Source: Sporosarcina cyprini (GTDB taxonomy: Bacteria; Bacillota; Bacilli; Bacillales_A; Planococcaceae). From it: a stretch of DNA of 64,000 bases. The notes below the pieces were generated by a model. The model made no database searches, was not told the DNA's origin, and saw nothing but the letters and a program-made list of their open reading frames with translations. Position 1 is the stretch's first letter. Every line of letters begins with the position of its first letter. Position numbers and translations under genes: made by a program. Below are positions 50,156 through 58,132 of this stretch, one piece after another. The DNA lies in the NCBI RefSeq assembly GCF_022048975.1, contig NZ_JAKMHX010000030.1, positions 496,001 to 560,000 on the forward strand. The letters are read 5' to 3'.

Positions 50156-50842
50156 TTAATAAAAATCGCAGTAGACGATCCAATCCTGTTTTTCTTGATT
50201 GAAGAAGAAATAAAAACTGCCACTATCAACAATGTTGAAGCGAGCTTTTTCATCTGAACTTATTTGAAAGACAAATGAGTAATCATCCCCAAAACTGATT
50301 CCACCTTGAGTAAAAGATGGATACCCTCCAACTTTATGAGTGGAGTATATTTTTTCTACGATGTCATCATAGTATTCAATACCATCATCAAATTCGAGCC
50401 GTAAGATTGCATTTTCTATTTCTGGAGCAATGCTATCAGAATCCTCCCAAGATGGTGTGTCATTATTAATTAGTATAGGAGAAAGTGGGAAGCTCTTTAT
50501 ATTCTTAGATTGTTTATCGATTTTTTGTAATTCATCTAGTACTTGATAACAATTTATCTTAAAATATTGAGCTAGATTATCCATATGTAAATTGTTGAAT
50601 ACATTGAAATCCATAAAAACGGTTACTAATTGATAACCCGTTAACTCCTTTGGAACGAAGGGTAAATTGTGTAGAAACAGAGTACAAATAGGATCAAAAA
50701 TAGGTGGTATGTTCTCTCCTTCGTTCCCCCATAATACTTTGCCAATCCAACTTTCTCCTAATTCCTCTGTTGGCCGGAATCCCCCTGTTTGAAAGATAGT
50801 GGCTTGTTTAAATAATGCTTCTTTTATTTGTTGGACATTCAA
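50156..50842 (-). CDS. YwqG/DUF1963-family protein
   Basis: The hallmark segment HKVGGYPSFTQGGISFGDD, followed by a strand-rich C-terminus ending in WIVYCDFY, matches DUF1963/YwqG proteins. These are beta-rich and occur with toxin and immunity genes in Bacillus. I chose the TTG at 50842, nine bases after GAGGAG (228 aa). It is followed by a small immunity-like gene and preceded by a SUKH gene. Confidence 0.78.
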   Translation of the reverse strand: MNVQQIKEALFKQATIFQTGGFRPTEELGESWIGKVLWGNEGENIPPIFDPICTLFLHNLPFVPKELTGYQLVTVFMDFNVFNNLHMDNLAQYFKINCYQVLDELQKIDKQSKNIKSFPLSPILINNDTPSWEDSDSIAPEIENAILRLEFDDGIEYYDDIVEKIYSTHKVGGYPSFTQGGISFGDDYSFVFQISSDEKARFNIVDSGSFYFFFNQEKQDWIVYCDFY

Positions 50843-50947
50843 GTAATTCAACTCCTCATGTGTTGTTCTCCATAAAGTAAGGAACATCCGGTCTTCATTA
50901 AAGAAAAATACAGTTGGATTAATGCACTCCTAAAATAAGTATTTTAT

Positions 50948-51382
50948 CTAAGTAGTAATTTCTCCAGTAATCCATCCTCTAATAAATTCTTCTAATGAAG
51001 AAGCAACCCACAATCTGCTATCATCTTCGTGATTCCATACATAAATATCTTCTGCTAGAATGCTTCCATTTAATAACTTATAGCAAAACATGTCACCACA
51101 GCCGTTATCCGAAAAAAATAACAAGTTGTCAAATGGCATATACAGATCTTTATTAGCACCTAAATCTCTAAAAAACAAGTTATCCCGTACGATTTGTGCA
51201 GTTGACCATATTAATGGACAGCCAAAACAATCAAACACTCCATTTGTTTCACTCAGTAATTTAAACAACTTTTGTGGCACTTTCACATTTAGTTCCTCTG
51301 ATATGCTAATTAATTCAGCGTTAGCTGCTGGGGGCTTGAAGAGGTATTCTTTTGACACCGAGTATATATAGTCCTTCCACAT
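50948..51382 (-). CDS. SMI1/KNR4 (SUKH) family immunity protein
   Basis: The SUKH fold pattern is clear: an N-terminal helix with ISISEELNVKVPQKLFKLLS, then ETNGVFDCFGCPLIWS, a DNLLFFSDNGCGDMFCYKL strand-turn with the conserved Asn-Gly-Cys-Gly-Asp, and a late EDDSRLWVASSLEEFIRGW. SUKH proteins neutralise diverse nuclease and other toxins. About 144 aa from the ATG at 51382; two earlier start codons exist without ribosome sites. Confidence 0.85.
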   Translation of the reverse strand: MWKDYIYSVSKEYLFKPPAANAELISISEELNVKVPQKLFKLLSETNGVFDCFGCPLIWSTAQIVRDNLFFRDLGANKDLYMPFDNLLFFSDNGCGDMFCYKLLNGSILAEDIYVWNHEDDSRLWVASSLEEFIRGWITGEITT

Positions 51383-51512
51383 CAATATAACACCATCTTT
51401 CATCACTAATTAATTATGCATTCCAACTAAAAGTTATTGTTGCTACGCTTCTTGCAGCATGAGAAAAGCTCCTGTCTGTTGATAATCCAATCATACAAGG
51501 AGGTGCCTGACG

Positions 51513-51593
51513 TTGCTACAATTAGCGACTGCCACATGGCTGTATGTCTCCTTTAGTCATAAAAAAACCTCCCAACCATTACTGTTCATGTGA
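51513..51593 (+). pseudogene. Possible remnant of a small holin-like toxin gene
   Basis: AAGGAGG precedes a TTG and a 26-codon frame (LQLATATWLYVSFSHKKTS to a TGA). The end SFSHKK followed in the DNA by AAAAAAACCTCCCAACC resembles the 3' part of tiny putative holin-like toxin genes common in Bacillales, but the middle of the hydrophobic helix seems deleted. Recognition is from memory and tentative. The rest of the 51383-51675 gap shows only a short ATGTGAT/ATCACAT palindrome. Confidence 0.35.
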
Positions 51594-51675
51594 TCATCAC
51601 ATAACAAGAATGCTGTTAGAAGGTAGGTATATTTGTCGTTTATCATGGAAGAATCACTTACACCTATCTCCTATA

Positions 51676-52212
51676 CTATAGTTCTTTAGGAATCTTCTTC
51701 GTTAGACTTCGTGACCAGTTCCAATAATCGGCCCCATAACACATAACAAATCGATTTAAAAACTCAGTAAAGTTATTCCCTATACATGTAAAACTTTCAT
51801 CTGCAATCGGATCAATTGCGTACATGCTTAAAGGATCTTTCAGGTGTATCATAATGTGGAGTTGGGAACTCATACTCGACGCAATAGCCAACATTGAATC
51901 TGGATAAGTAAAGATGCTACGTGTTGAGAGTACATCTTCTACGCTAAATATTTCTGCATCATAATGTTTAAATGATAAGCCGTTAGTATGCAACAAGAAC
52001 TCCTTATAATCCGAGGGCAAATCATACCCAATTTTTTGTTCCAGGCAGTTAACCTCTTTTAAACTTGCCCCTTCTCTCATGCCAAAGCCATAGTCAACCA
52101 ATTCCCCATGATAGTAGGTCTGTGTACGAACAGCCACCTCATTGGACTGACGTAACGACATTAAAACTTTTTTAATACGCAAGGAGTGCAAAAAGCCAGT
52201 ATCATCGCACAA
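51676..52212 (-). CDS. SUKH-family immunity-like protein
   Basis: The SUKH core is seen at ASLKEVNCLEQKIGYDLPSD, followed by YKEFLLHTNGLSFKHYD, then a strand region and DPIADESFTCIGNNFTEFLN. About 178 aa from the TTG at 52212, eight bases after GGGGGAG; the longest frame starts 15 codons earlier. It is the upstream-most member of the minus-strand immunity-like run at 48.0-52.2 kb. Confidence 0.82.
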   Translation of the reverse strand: MCDDTGFLHSLRIKKVLMSLRQSNEVAVRTQTYYHGELVDYGFGMREGASLKEVNCLEQKIGYDLPSDYKEFLLHTNGLSFKHYDAEIFSVEDVLSTRSIFTYPDSMLAIASSMSSQLHIMIHLKDPLSMYAIDPIADESFTCIGNNFTEFLNRFVMCYGADYWNWSRSLTKKIPKEL

Positions 52213-52270
52213 TGGAATTTCTCCCCCTATTATCTTTTTTACATACAGTGAGAACAATTATACTCGATTA

Positions 52271-52336
52271 TTAACCAGCCCACCAGGCTGTTACACCTTT
52301 GTGAAATTTTTTAGGTAAGTGAATTCGATTTCCCAT
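52271..52336 (-). CDS. Short peptide ORF upstream of the SUKH gene
   Basis: A 21-codon frame opens with ATG nine bases after GGAGGAG, an excellent ribosome site for so short a frame. The product is basic and ends in two tryptophans (MGNRIHLPKKFHK to TAWWAG). It could be a leader peptide, a small bioactive peptide or the 5' scar of a lost gene. It lies 58 bases before the SUKH start. No homologue is recalled. Confidence 0.4.
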   Translation of the reverse strand: MGNRIHLPKKFHKGVTAWWAG

Positions 52337-52504
52337 CGTATTATCTCCTCCATATGCCGGGGGTCTACTATGTTGGACATCATAAAGGTCTAATCAAACA
52401 AACTTTAGGCTTTTGTGATTCATCGGATTATAGTAATAACTAGCACATAACATAGCATACAAGAATAGAGAGAAAATAAAATAACATATAAAAGGGGTGA
52501 TTAT

Positions 52505-53104
52505 ATAAAAAAGTCGATACTAATATTCTCTTTATTAATTCCTGCCTTATTATTTAGCGTTGTATTTTTTGTAGAATCTCCTTACTCTCAAACCAAAACA
52601 GAACTATCAATAGTAGAAGCAATTAAACTTGCTTACCCTTCTGCATTAAAATGGGAGGAAAATGCACAATTGTTACAAGCAATCAATATTGACCTAGACG
52701 ATAAGACAGAAAAATCAATCGGAAGCAACGGCAAGAGAAGATACTGGGATATTTGGTTTGCAGTACCGGAGACTAACAAGTTTTTCGTGGTAACCATTTA
52801 TAAAGGGAAAATTGAAAGAGTAGAAGATCTTACAGTGGAAGGTACTACACCTTATCCACAAAAAGAATTTGTTTTATTAGAAGATATAAAATATGACTCG
52901 CCCGATTTACTCGAAAAAGCACTGAAATTGGGAGTTCTTTATCCTGGTAAAAACTGGGCAAAAGGATACAATTTCATGCTTAGAAAAGACCCCGAGACTG
53001 GTATTACACTCATGTTAATAATAGGTTGGAATAAGGAACTCGATCAAATGGTTGCAGTTTATTTTAATGCAAAAAATGGAGAACGCCTTGTTACATCTAA
53101 TTAA
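52505..53104 (+). CDS. Secreted hypothetical protein with probable ATA start
   Basis: The frame visible from standard start codons begins at TTG 52670, but the same frame is open further upstream and reads KKSILIFSLLIPALLFSVVF, a complete signal peptide. It is preceded by AAAGGGGTG and an ATA at 52505. Either ATA is used as a start or an ATG mutated to ATA. The mature part (about 170 aa) has a PepSY-like look (ELSIVEAIKLAYPSALKW) and later strands (YWDIWFAVPETNKFFVVTI). No family is assigned. Confidence 0.68.
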   Translation: MKKSILIFSLLIPALLFSVVFFVESPYSQTKTELSIVEAIKLAYPSALKWEENAQLLQAINIDLDDKTEKSIGSNGKRRYWDIWFAVPETNKFFVVTIYKGKIERVEDLTVEGTTPYPQKEFVLLEDIKYDSPDLLEKALKLGVLYPGKNWAKGYNFMLRKDPETGITLMLIIGWNKELDQMVAVYFNAKNGERLVTSN

Positions 53105-53652
53105 CAAGAACGGATAATTATGATGAATTTTATTGCTTTTGTTTATACCAGCATTAATTATTGTTACAGTATTGAACTTTCATGCAGAAATATACGCAAA
53201 TACAGAAGTATAAGCTAATCAGTCGAAATATAAATGGATGGAAAAACGTTTATATTAGCAAAAAATTCAATCCAAGTAGAAGTATATTCGGACGCTTTCA
53301 CCGTCCTGAGATATATGGGAAATTTCCAGTTACTACTTGATAGGACAGGAGTTAGTTATACCCCCTTGTTAAATAAGCACTGTTCTTTTTACTCAAATTT
53401 GTTAATTTTCTCTTTAAAATAATAACCACTATTATTTGTATTAAATTTCGGTTATCTCATATTGATTAATTCAAAAAACAAGAGTTTCCTTACCAAAAAG
53501 GAAGGTCATGAGAATGTTCAAATTGTTACCTGAACTTCTACATTAAATAAAAATATGCCTGCATGCTCTCTTGATGCACAGGCCACTTCTGTAACAGCGC
53601 TAAATGGTAGTTATAGATCTATTCGTTAATTCTGTAAATCATAGATAGGCTA
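53105..53652. other. Degenerate spacer with a signal-peptide remnant
   Basis: At about 53135-53215 one plus-strand frame reads LLLLFIPALIIVTVLNFHAE, like a signal peptide, before a stop; nothing coding follows. It may be the broken start of a relative of the preceding gene. A 62-aa frame at 53234-53422 has no ribosome site. The remainder is AT-rich without features I can support. Confidence 0.4.
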
Positions 53653-53796
53653 TTATTTCTTATTTTCCTCTTGATCGAGAGATTTTCCCACGATCGACCT
53701 GTTAATTCCATCTTTTACTGCTTTAAAAATCACAAGATACAGAATGAATAACCCTGCAATCCAAAGAACAATCACACCAAAAACTTGACTTGCCAT
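53653..53796 (-). CDS. Small single-pass membrane protein (47 aa)
   Basis: An ATG eight bases after AGGAGG opens a 47-codon frame: MASQVFGVIVLWIAGLFILY, a hydrophobic helix of about 22 residues, then KAVKDGINRSIVGK and a polar tail SLDQEENKK. The strong ribosome site and clean helix-plus-charged-tail design support a genuine small gene. Function is unknown. Confidence 0.65.
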   Translation of the reverse strand: MASQVFGVIVLWIAGLFILYLVIFKAVKDGINRSIVGKSLDQEENKK

Positions 53797-53960
53797 TATC
53801 AAGCCCTCCTATTCTTTCTTAATAATATAATGCCACCTTCCACTGAGACTAAAACTAATGAAAATAATCTTCATTGAAATGCCTAAAATAGTTAAATAAG
53901 CGTAGTATTCACTTATTTATTTCCTTTGTAAAAAGCTTTCTTTCGTATAAATATATAAAC

Positions 53961-53996
53961 AAAGCAGAAAGACAGGTTAATATGACTTTCTGCTTT
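53961..53996 (-). terminator. Hairpin terminator after the 54-kb membrane gene
   Basis: AAAGCAGAAAG and CTTTCTGCTTT form a perfect 11-bp stem with a 14-base loop, starting nine bases after the stop of the following minus-strand gene. U-rich sequence flanks both sides, so it may act bidirectionally. Confidence 0.75.
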
Positions 53997-54004
53997 TTAC
54001 TTTA

Positions 54005-54340
54005 TCATGGAGCCCCAGGTACAATTCTTAAAGCAATTAGGATTGATTCTACTATTATCATCAAGAATATAAACCATAATAAAACTAGTAAGCTCCATAA
54101 ATAAATACTTTTATTTTTATTTACTAATAATGGAATCAACGAAACAGTTCCTATTAATGGTAAAATAATATAAAAGTTTAGCCTATTATAAGTAGCTCTT
54201 ATTTCAGAGTTATAAAAATCATTCGAACCGAATAATCCTAACAGCCACGGAACAGTATCAAAGATGCTCACTACTAAAACACAAATACAAACAATAAATA
54301 ATAGAATCTTTTGCAAAACAGGATTTTTAATTTTTACCAC
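54005..54340 (-). CDS. Hypothetical membrane protein (three helices)
   Basis: About 111 aa with hydrophobic helices at roughly 10-36, 52-72 and 80-104. The likely start is GTG at 54340 with GGAAATGA just upstream; the ribosome site is weak. No family is recognised. The 54341-54553 spacer upstream shows nothing further. It lies beside a decayed cell-division-type gene. Confidence 0.6.
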   Translation of the reverse strand: MVKIKNPVLQKILLFIVCICVLVVSIFDTVPWLLGLFGSNDFYNSEIRATYNRLNFYIILPLIGTVSLIPLLVNKNKSIYLWSLLVLLWFIFLMIIVESILIALRIVPGAP

Positions 54341-54553
54341 TCATTTCCAAATTGAATTGTAACATAATTTATAAATTATGGTAGTGAAAATTCTATTAGT
54401 TTACAGACTAGAATACTAAAAAATCATTTATGAAGAGTTACCAAGATATTATTCTTAATTATATTTTTCTGTTTCAAGTTTTTATTAATCTATATATCGC
54501 AATTAAATTTCCGAATCTTCCCTCATGCTATGATTCAGAAATTCTTACACGAG

Positions 54554-55446
54554 TCAATCCTTCCGCCGATAAATACTCATTACAATCCCCATGATAAAAG
54601 CATTCAATAAAATTGGCATGACGCCATAACTAATGAACGGCAATGAAATGGAAGTAATTGGGGCAACCCCAATATCATACCGACATTGCCAACCAGCTGG
54701 ACTGTATACATGGCAGCTGCACCGATTATTAATGACTTGCCAAATGAATCTTGGATGGCACGTGAAATTATTAGAATTCTTACGATAAAAAGAGAAAGAA
54801 GGCAAACAAGTGCAATTGCGGCTAGCCAGCCAAAATAATAAGTAAAGCCGGCAAAAACATAATCATTGTGGACCTCCGGTATCCTGCCACTCCCAAGCGC
54901 GTTACCAAACCATCCTGCATTCGAGATGTGTTCCCTGAGCAACAATATTAAATAGCCATCACCTTCTGCAAATTGTTCAGGATTAATAAATGCCAATAAC
55001 CGATCAAATAAAGAAAATCTTCTATGTGGCCAAACGATGAAACTCAATAAAAGAAGGAAACCCACAACAACCACCATCAACACCCATTTGTTTTTCCATT
55101 TAAAACCACTCTTTAGAAAAATCGACAATACCGTTGCTAAATAGAGAATAATCGTTGTTGCCGACATGGAGAATAAATAAAGAGAAAGTAATAATAATAT
55201 AGCCATTTTCCAAAAAGCAGAATTTTTTTGATTAAAAACAGCTGCCCACGACAAAAGAAATAATGGAATAGCCATCAAAGCCTCTGTTTTAATTGGCCCT
55301 ACTTGCAAATAGGATTTCGAAAAGATTAACAGGATATTTAATTTAATCTTTTTGCCGGGAAATCTTATGTCTCCCGATAGTTCCACCAAAGTAGTCACTT
55401 CATAATCTTCCAAGGGCTTATTTTGCAAATGTTGCTTCACTTCCAT
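54554..55446 (-). pseudogene. Truncated, frameshifted SEDS (FtsW/RodA/SpoVE) gene fused to a lipoprotein-gene start
   Basis: From 55340 downward the frame encodes the C-terminal two thirds of a SEDS glycosyltransferase: many membrane helices, PEQFAEGDGYLILLLREHIS, AGFTYYFGWLAAI and LVGNVGMILG. A frameshift near 54660 moves the ending VAPITSISLPFISYG into another frame. The first 37 residues are not SEDS: EVKQHLQN...LEDYEVTTLVELS...IRFP copies the lipoprotein at 58133-58510. No start with a ribosome site remains. It is a chimeric pseudogene. Confidence 0.85.
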
Positions 55447-55660
55447 TTTAGGAGTAAGTGCCGATTTTGTTGTACATCCTACTAACAGTAAGAGACGTAG
55501 GAGTATAGCTAAAAATCCCCCCTTATTCCCCCACCTCGTTTTTCAATATTTATTTTATATTTACTATGATACCATATATTTGAATTTAAAAGCAGACCGT
55601 CGTTCCCTAGAATCTGGGTCCTCTAAATTATCAAAGGTTACATACCAACATCTCAATTGT
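55330..55660 (-). repeat. Diverged copy of the 58.3-59.3 kb lipoprotein region with an internal deletion
   Basis: 55330-55597 closely matches 58320-58580 (5' part and upstream sequence of the 125-aa lipoprotein gene). 55604-55658 matches 59208-59262, an internal part of the 183-aa lipoprotein gene (shared GGGTCCTCTAAA and TATCAAAGGTTACATACC). The two matching blocks are about 630 bases apart in the intact locus but adjacent here, so this is a duplication followed by deletion. Confidence 0.85.
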
Positions 55661-55677
55661 TGTTTAATTTAAATTTA

Positions 55678-55705
55678 TGTAACCTTTTTGTCGTCTAAAT
55701 CGAAT
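55678..55705 (+). promoter_or_regulatory. Candidate ECF-type promoter upstream of the sigma gene
   Basis: TGTAAC (55678-55683) is followed after 16 bases by TCGAAT. This resembles Bacillus ECF promoters (TGAAAC, 16-17 bases, CGTC-like) and lies about 30 bases before the sigma factor start, as expected for autoregulation. The -10 match is weak. Confidence 0.35.
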
Positions 55706-55734
55706 AATAGATATACAAAAGAGGAGGAGGAAGT

Positions 55735-56277
55735 TTGATTAAGACAAATAGTATAGAAAACAGGTTGATTGAAATTTACAAGGAATATTATTACGATGTT
55801 TACCGATTTGTAATTTGCTTTACTGGAAATAAGAATGATGCAGAAGATTTGACACAAGAAGTATTCATTAAAGTATTGAACAGCCTACCTAAATTTGACG
55901 GCAACTCCTCTAGCTTGAAAACATGGATTTTTTCTATTGCGAAGCATACCTCCATTGACTATTACAGAAAAAACAAATTTATAACGATCATCAAGGATAC
56001 TTTTTTTCAAAAGCTAAAAGCAACCGATAATGACCCTTTAAAGTATACTGAACAAAATTCGATAAAAAATGACTTGCTTGAGGTTATTTGCAAAATGAGG
56101 CCAAATTATAGAGCTGTCGTCATCTTAAGGGGGATTAATGATTTTTCAATAAAAGAAACTGCTGCCATTCTCAGCTGTAGTGAATCCAAAGTAAAGGTGG
56201 TCTACCATAGAGCATTAAAAGAACTTGAACAACGGTTAAACAGGGATCTATATTTGAAGGAGGCTAATGCAAAATGA
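55735..56277 (+). CDS. ECF-family RNA polymerase sigma factor
   Basis: A 180-aa protein with region 2 (YKEYYYDVYRFVICFTG, then DAEDLTQEVFIKVL and KTWIFSIAKHTSIDYYR) and region 4 (MRPNYRAVVILRGINDFSIK, AAILSCSESKVKVVYHRAL). This is the standard ECF layout without region 3. The TTG start follows GAGGAGGAGGAAG. Its stop overlaps the start of the next gene as ATGA, the usual coupling of an ECF sigma factor to its anti-sigma factor. Target promoters are unknown. Confidence 0.93.
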   Translation: MIKTNSIENRLIEIYKEYYYDVYRFVICFTGNKNDAEDLTQEVFIKVLNSLPKFDGNSSSLKTWIFSIAKHTSIDYYRKNKFITIIKDTFFQKLKATDNDPLKYTEQNSIKNDLLEVICKMRPNYRAVVILRGINDFSIKETAAILSCSESKVKVVYHRALKELEQRLNRDLYLKEANAK

Positions 56278-57176
56278 AAGAGATCATAAAATTATTTGAG
56301 AACATTAAGACAGATACTTCACTTAGTCCAGAAAAAGACTTTGTTAATTCAACAGAATTAACACTTCGGAAGTTGGCCCAAAAAAATAAAAGGAAGAAAA
56401 ACTATTATTATATTTCAGTTGTAGCAACAACTCTAGCATTATTTGTTATGGCATTTTTTTGGTTGTTTATTTTAAATGGTAATCAAACAATTAATTTGGC
56501 TTCTACTATTTCAGGTCAATCAAATCAGCTTCCACTTTTACTTTCCGAGGAACCATTAGTTTACATTTACCATTCACACAATCGCGAATCGTTTAAACAA
56601 GAATTGAATGTGGATGATGCAAGGCAAGCATACGATAAGAATATCAATATAACTCTGGTAGGTGAACGCCTGTCAAATTCTTTAAAGAGTAATTCTGTTG
56701 TTACAGTCCACGATACGACAGATTTCTTTGCAATAATGAAAGAAAAAGGAATTTCCGATACAAACGCATACTTGGAATCGAGAGAAGTCGTGAAAAATGC
56801 GTTGAAAGATTACCAAGAGTTAAAAATGGTAATTGATGTACACAGAGATACTATACCAAGGAAAGAAAGCACTATTGAATTTAATGGAGAAAATTATGCT
56901 AGGATTTCCTTTACTTTCTCGAGTGATGAAACAAATAAAAATAACCTCAAATTAGCAGAAGCCGTCCACAATGAAATTAATCAGAGATATCCTGAATTAT
57001 CTAGAGGAATTATTGTAACAGAAAGTGAACAAAGAAGCGCAAATTATAATCAGGATCTATTTGATGGAAACTTATTGCTTAGTATTGGAGGGATTGAAAA
57101 TACTTTAGATGAAGAGTATCGAACAACAGATATCTTAGCAGAAGTTATTCAAGTAATCATTCAAAATCAGCATTAA
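56274..57176 (+). CDS. Membrane anti-sigma-like protein with a SpoIIP-type ectodomain
   Basis: Residues 1-42 are a charged cytoplasmic segment (FVNSTELTLRKLAQKNKRKK) like those of Bacillus anti-sigma factors, and 44-68 form one membrane helix. Residues 93-298 match the SpoIIP amidase/endopeptidase domain: IYHSHNRESF (His100), ITLVGERLS, VHDTTDF, VIDVHRD (His190), NYARISF, LSRGIIV and YNQDLFD. Where SpoIIP relatives usually have Glu in L(I/V)E(V/I)G, this protein has Ser270 (LLLSIGG). It is therefore probably a wall-binding sensor that releases the sigma factor, or a changed enzyme. The fusion and coupling are seen; the mechanism is inferred. Confidence 0.85.
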   Translation: MKEIIKLFENIKTDTSLSPEKDFVNSTELTLRKLAQKNKRKKNYYYISVVATTLALFVMAFFWLFILNGNQTINLASTISGQSNQLPLLLSEEPLVYIYHSHNRESFKQELNVDDARQAYDKNINITLVGERLSNSLKSNSVVTVHDTTDFFAIMKEKGISDTNAYLESREVVKNALKDYQELKMVIDVHRDTIPRKESTIEFNGENYARISFTFSSDETNKNNLKLAEAVHNEINQRYPELSRGIIVTESEQRSANYNQDLFDGNLLLSIGGIENTLDEEYRTTDILAEVIQVIIQNQH

Positions 57177-57528
57177 GTTAATAATTTATATAACTGGATC
57201 AGTTTGGTTCGTCATAATCATTTTTTATAAAAATACTTGTGAAAATAAATAGTTTTAGAAAATAAAGGGAGTGCAAACACTAAAGTTCTCCCTTTACTTT
57301 CAAACTAATGACTTATACAGCTGTAAAATATTTCTTAGATATGTTATCAGATGTTCAAAATGAAAATCCCTTTAGATAAAAGAATCCTTTTAATACAGTT
57401 ACTACAAAATAGTGCGAAGAAGATGCTCACTACTTAGCTATACCTATTCCTTTAGGAGTAATACGGGTACTGTTCACTGTCTGTTTGTAGTTCCACACTC
57501 CGATGGACATGCTAGAATAATCTATTGT
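57177..57528. other. Spacer with terminator only
   Basis: Apart from the hairpin at 57264-57295, I see no gene or other supported signal in this AT-rich stretch between two convergent transcription units. Confidence 0.6.
57264..57295 (+). terminator. Hairpin terminator of the sigma/SpoIIP-like operon
   Basis: AAAGGGAG and CTCCCTTT form an 8-bp stem with a 16-base loop, followed by ACTTT. It lies 88 bases past the plus-strand stop. The U-tract is short, so strength is uncertain. Confidence 0.6.
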
Positions 57529-57918
57529 TTATGAACTTGAACTTAATAAAATGGTTTCAGACTCTTCCCCCTCTAAAGTTAGTATTATCTCAGACGAAGA
57601 TGGAGTTTTAGTATCCAATTTGATAACATCTCCACTATAATAAATCCCTTGTTTATCAAATTTTATTTCGCCTATACCCCATCCCATGAAGTCACTACTT
57701 TCAACGTTAAAACTAGGTACGATGATCTGTTCAGGATTTTCACCTTTGTAGATTATCTTTATACTCTGACTCTCTTTTCCCCAAATATTATATTTAGTAA
57801 TTAGTTCTGCATTCCAATTTTTACTTTCTCCTGTGAATGTAAGTCCCTTATTGTTTTGGCAAGAGACTAACATCAACATTAAACAGATGAAAATAGTGCA
57901 AATAGAAAACTTTTTCAA
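57529..57918 (-). CDS. Putative lipoprotein (129 aa)
   Basis: The start KKFSICTIFICLMLMLVSC is a lipoprotein signal peptide with lipobox LVSC. The rest is a small beta-rich domain (NAELITKYNIWGKESQSIKI and IILTLEGEESETILL). The TTG at 57918 follows AGGGAGG at nine bases; the longest frame adds 36 unlikely residues. No family is named. It faces the sigma operon and is one of four lipoprotein genes in a row. Confidence 0.78.
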   Translation of the reverse strand: MKKFSICTIFICLMLMLVSCQNNKGLTFTGESKNWNAELITKYNIWGKESQSIKIIYKGENPEQIIVPSFNVESSDFMGWGIGEIKFDKQGIYYSGDVIKLDTKTPSSSEIILTLEGEESETILLSSSS

Positions 57919-58132
57919 TTCATTCCGCCTCCCTTTTTTTACCGTCACTTTTTGATTCCTCCATGTAAAACTAAACTGCCAATTTAATAGAGACATCAAT
58001 GCAACAACATTCTTCAAGTAAAGCACCCGTTAATCAAATGAAAATTTTTCTCTTTATAGTAAATCAACGCACTATTGTAATCAAAAAACTAAAAAAATAT
58101 CCTTTCAAAGATTATTTATCAACAAATTCGAT

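Noticed and set aside
53234..53422. 62-aa plus-strand ORF
   Set aside because: No ribosome site and no coherent protein features; lies in a degenerate spacer.
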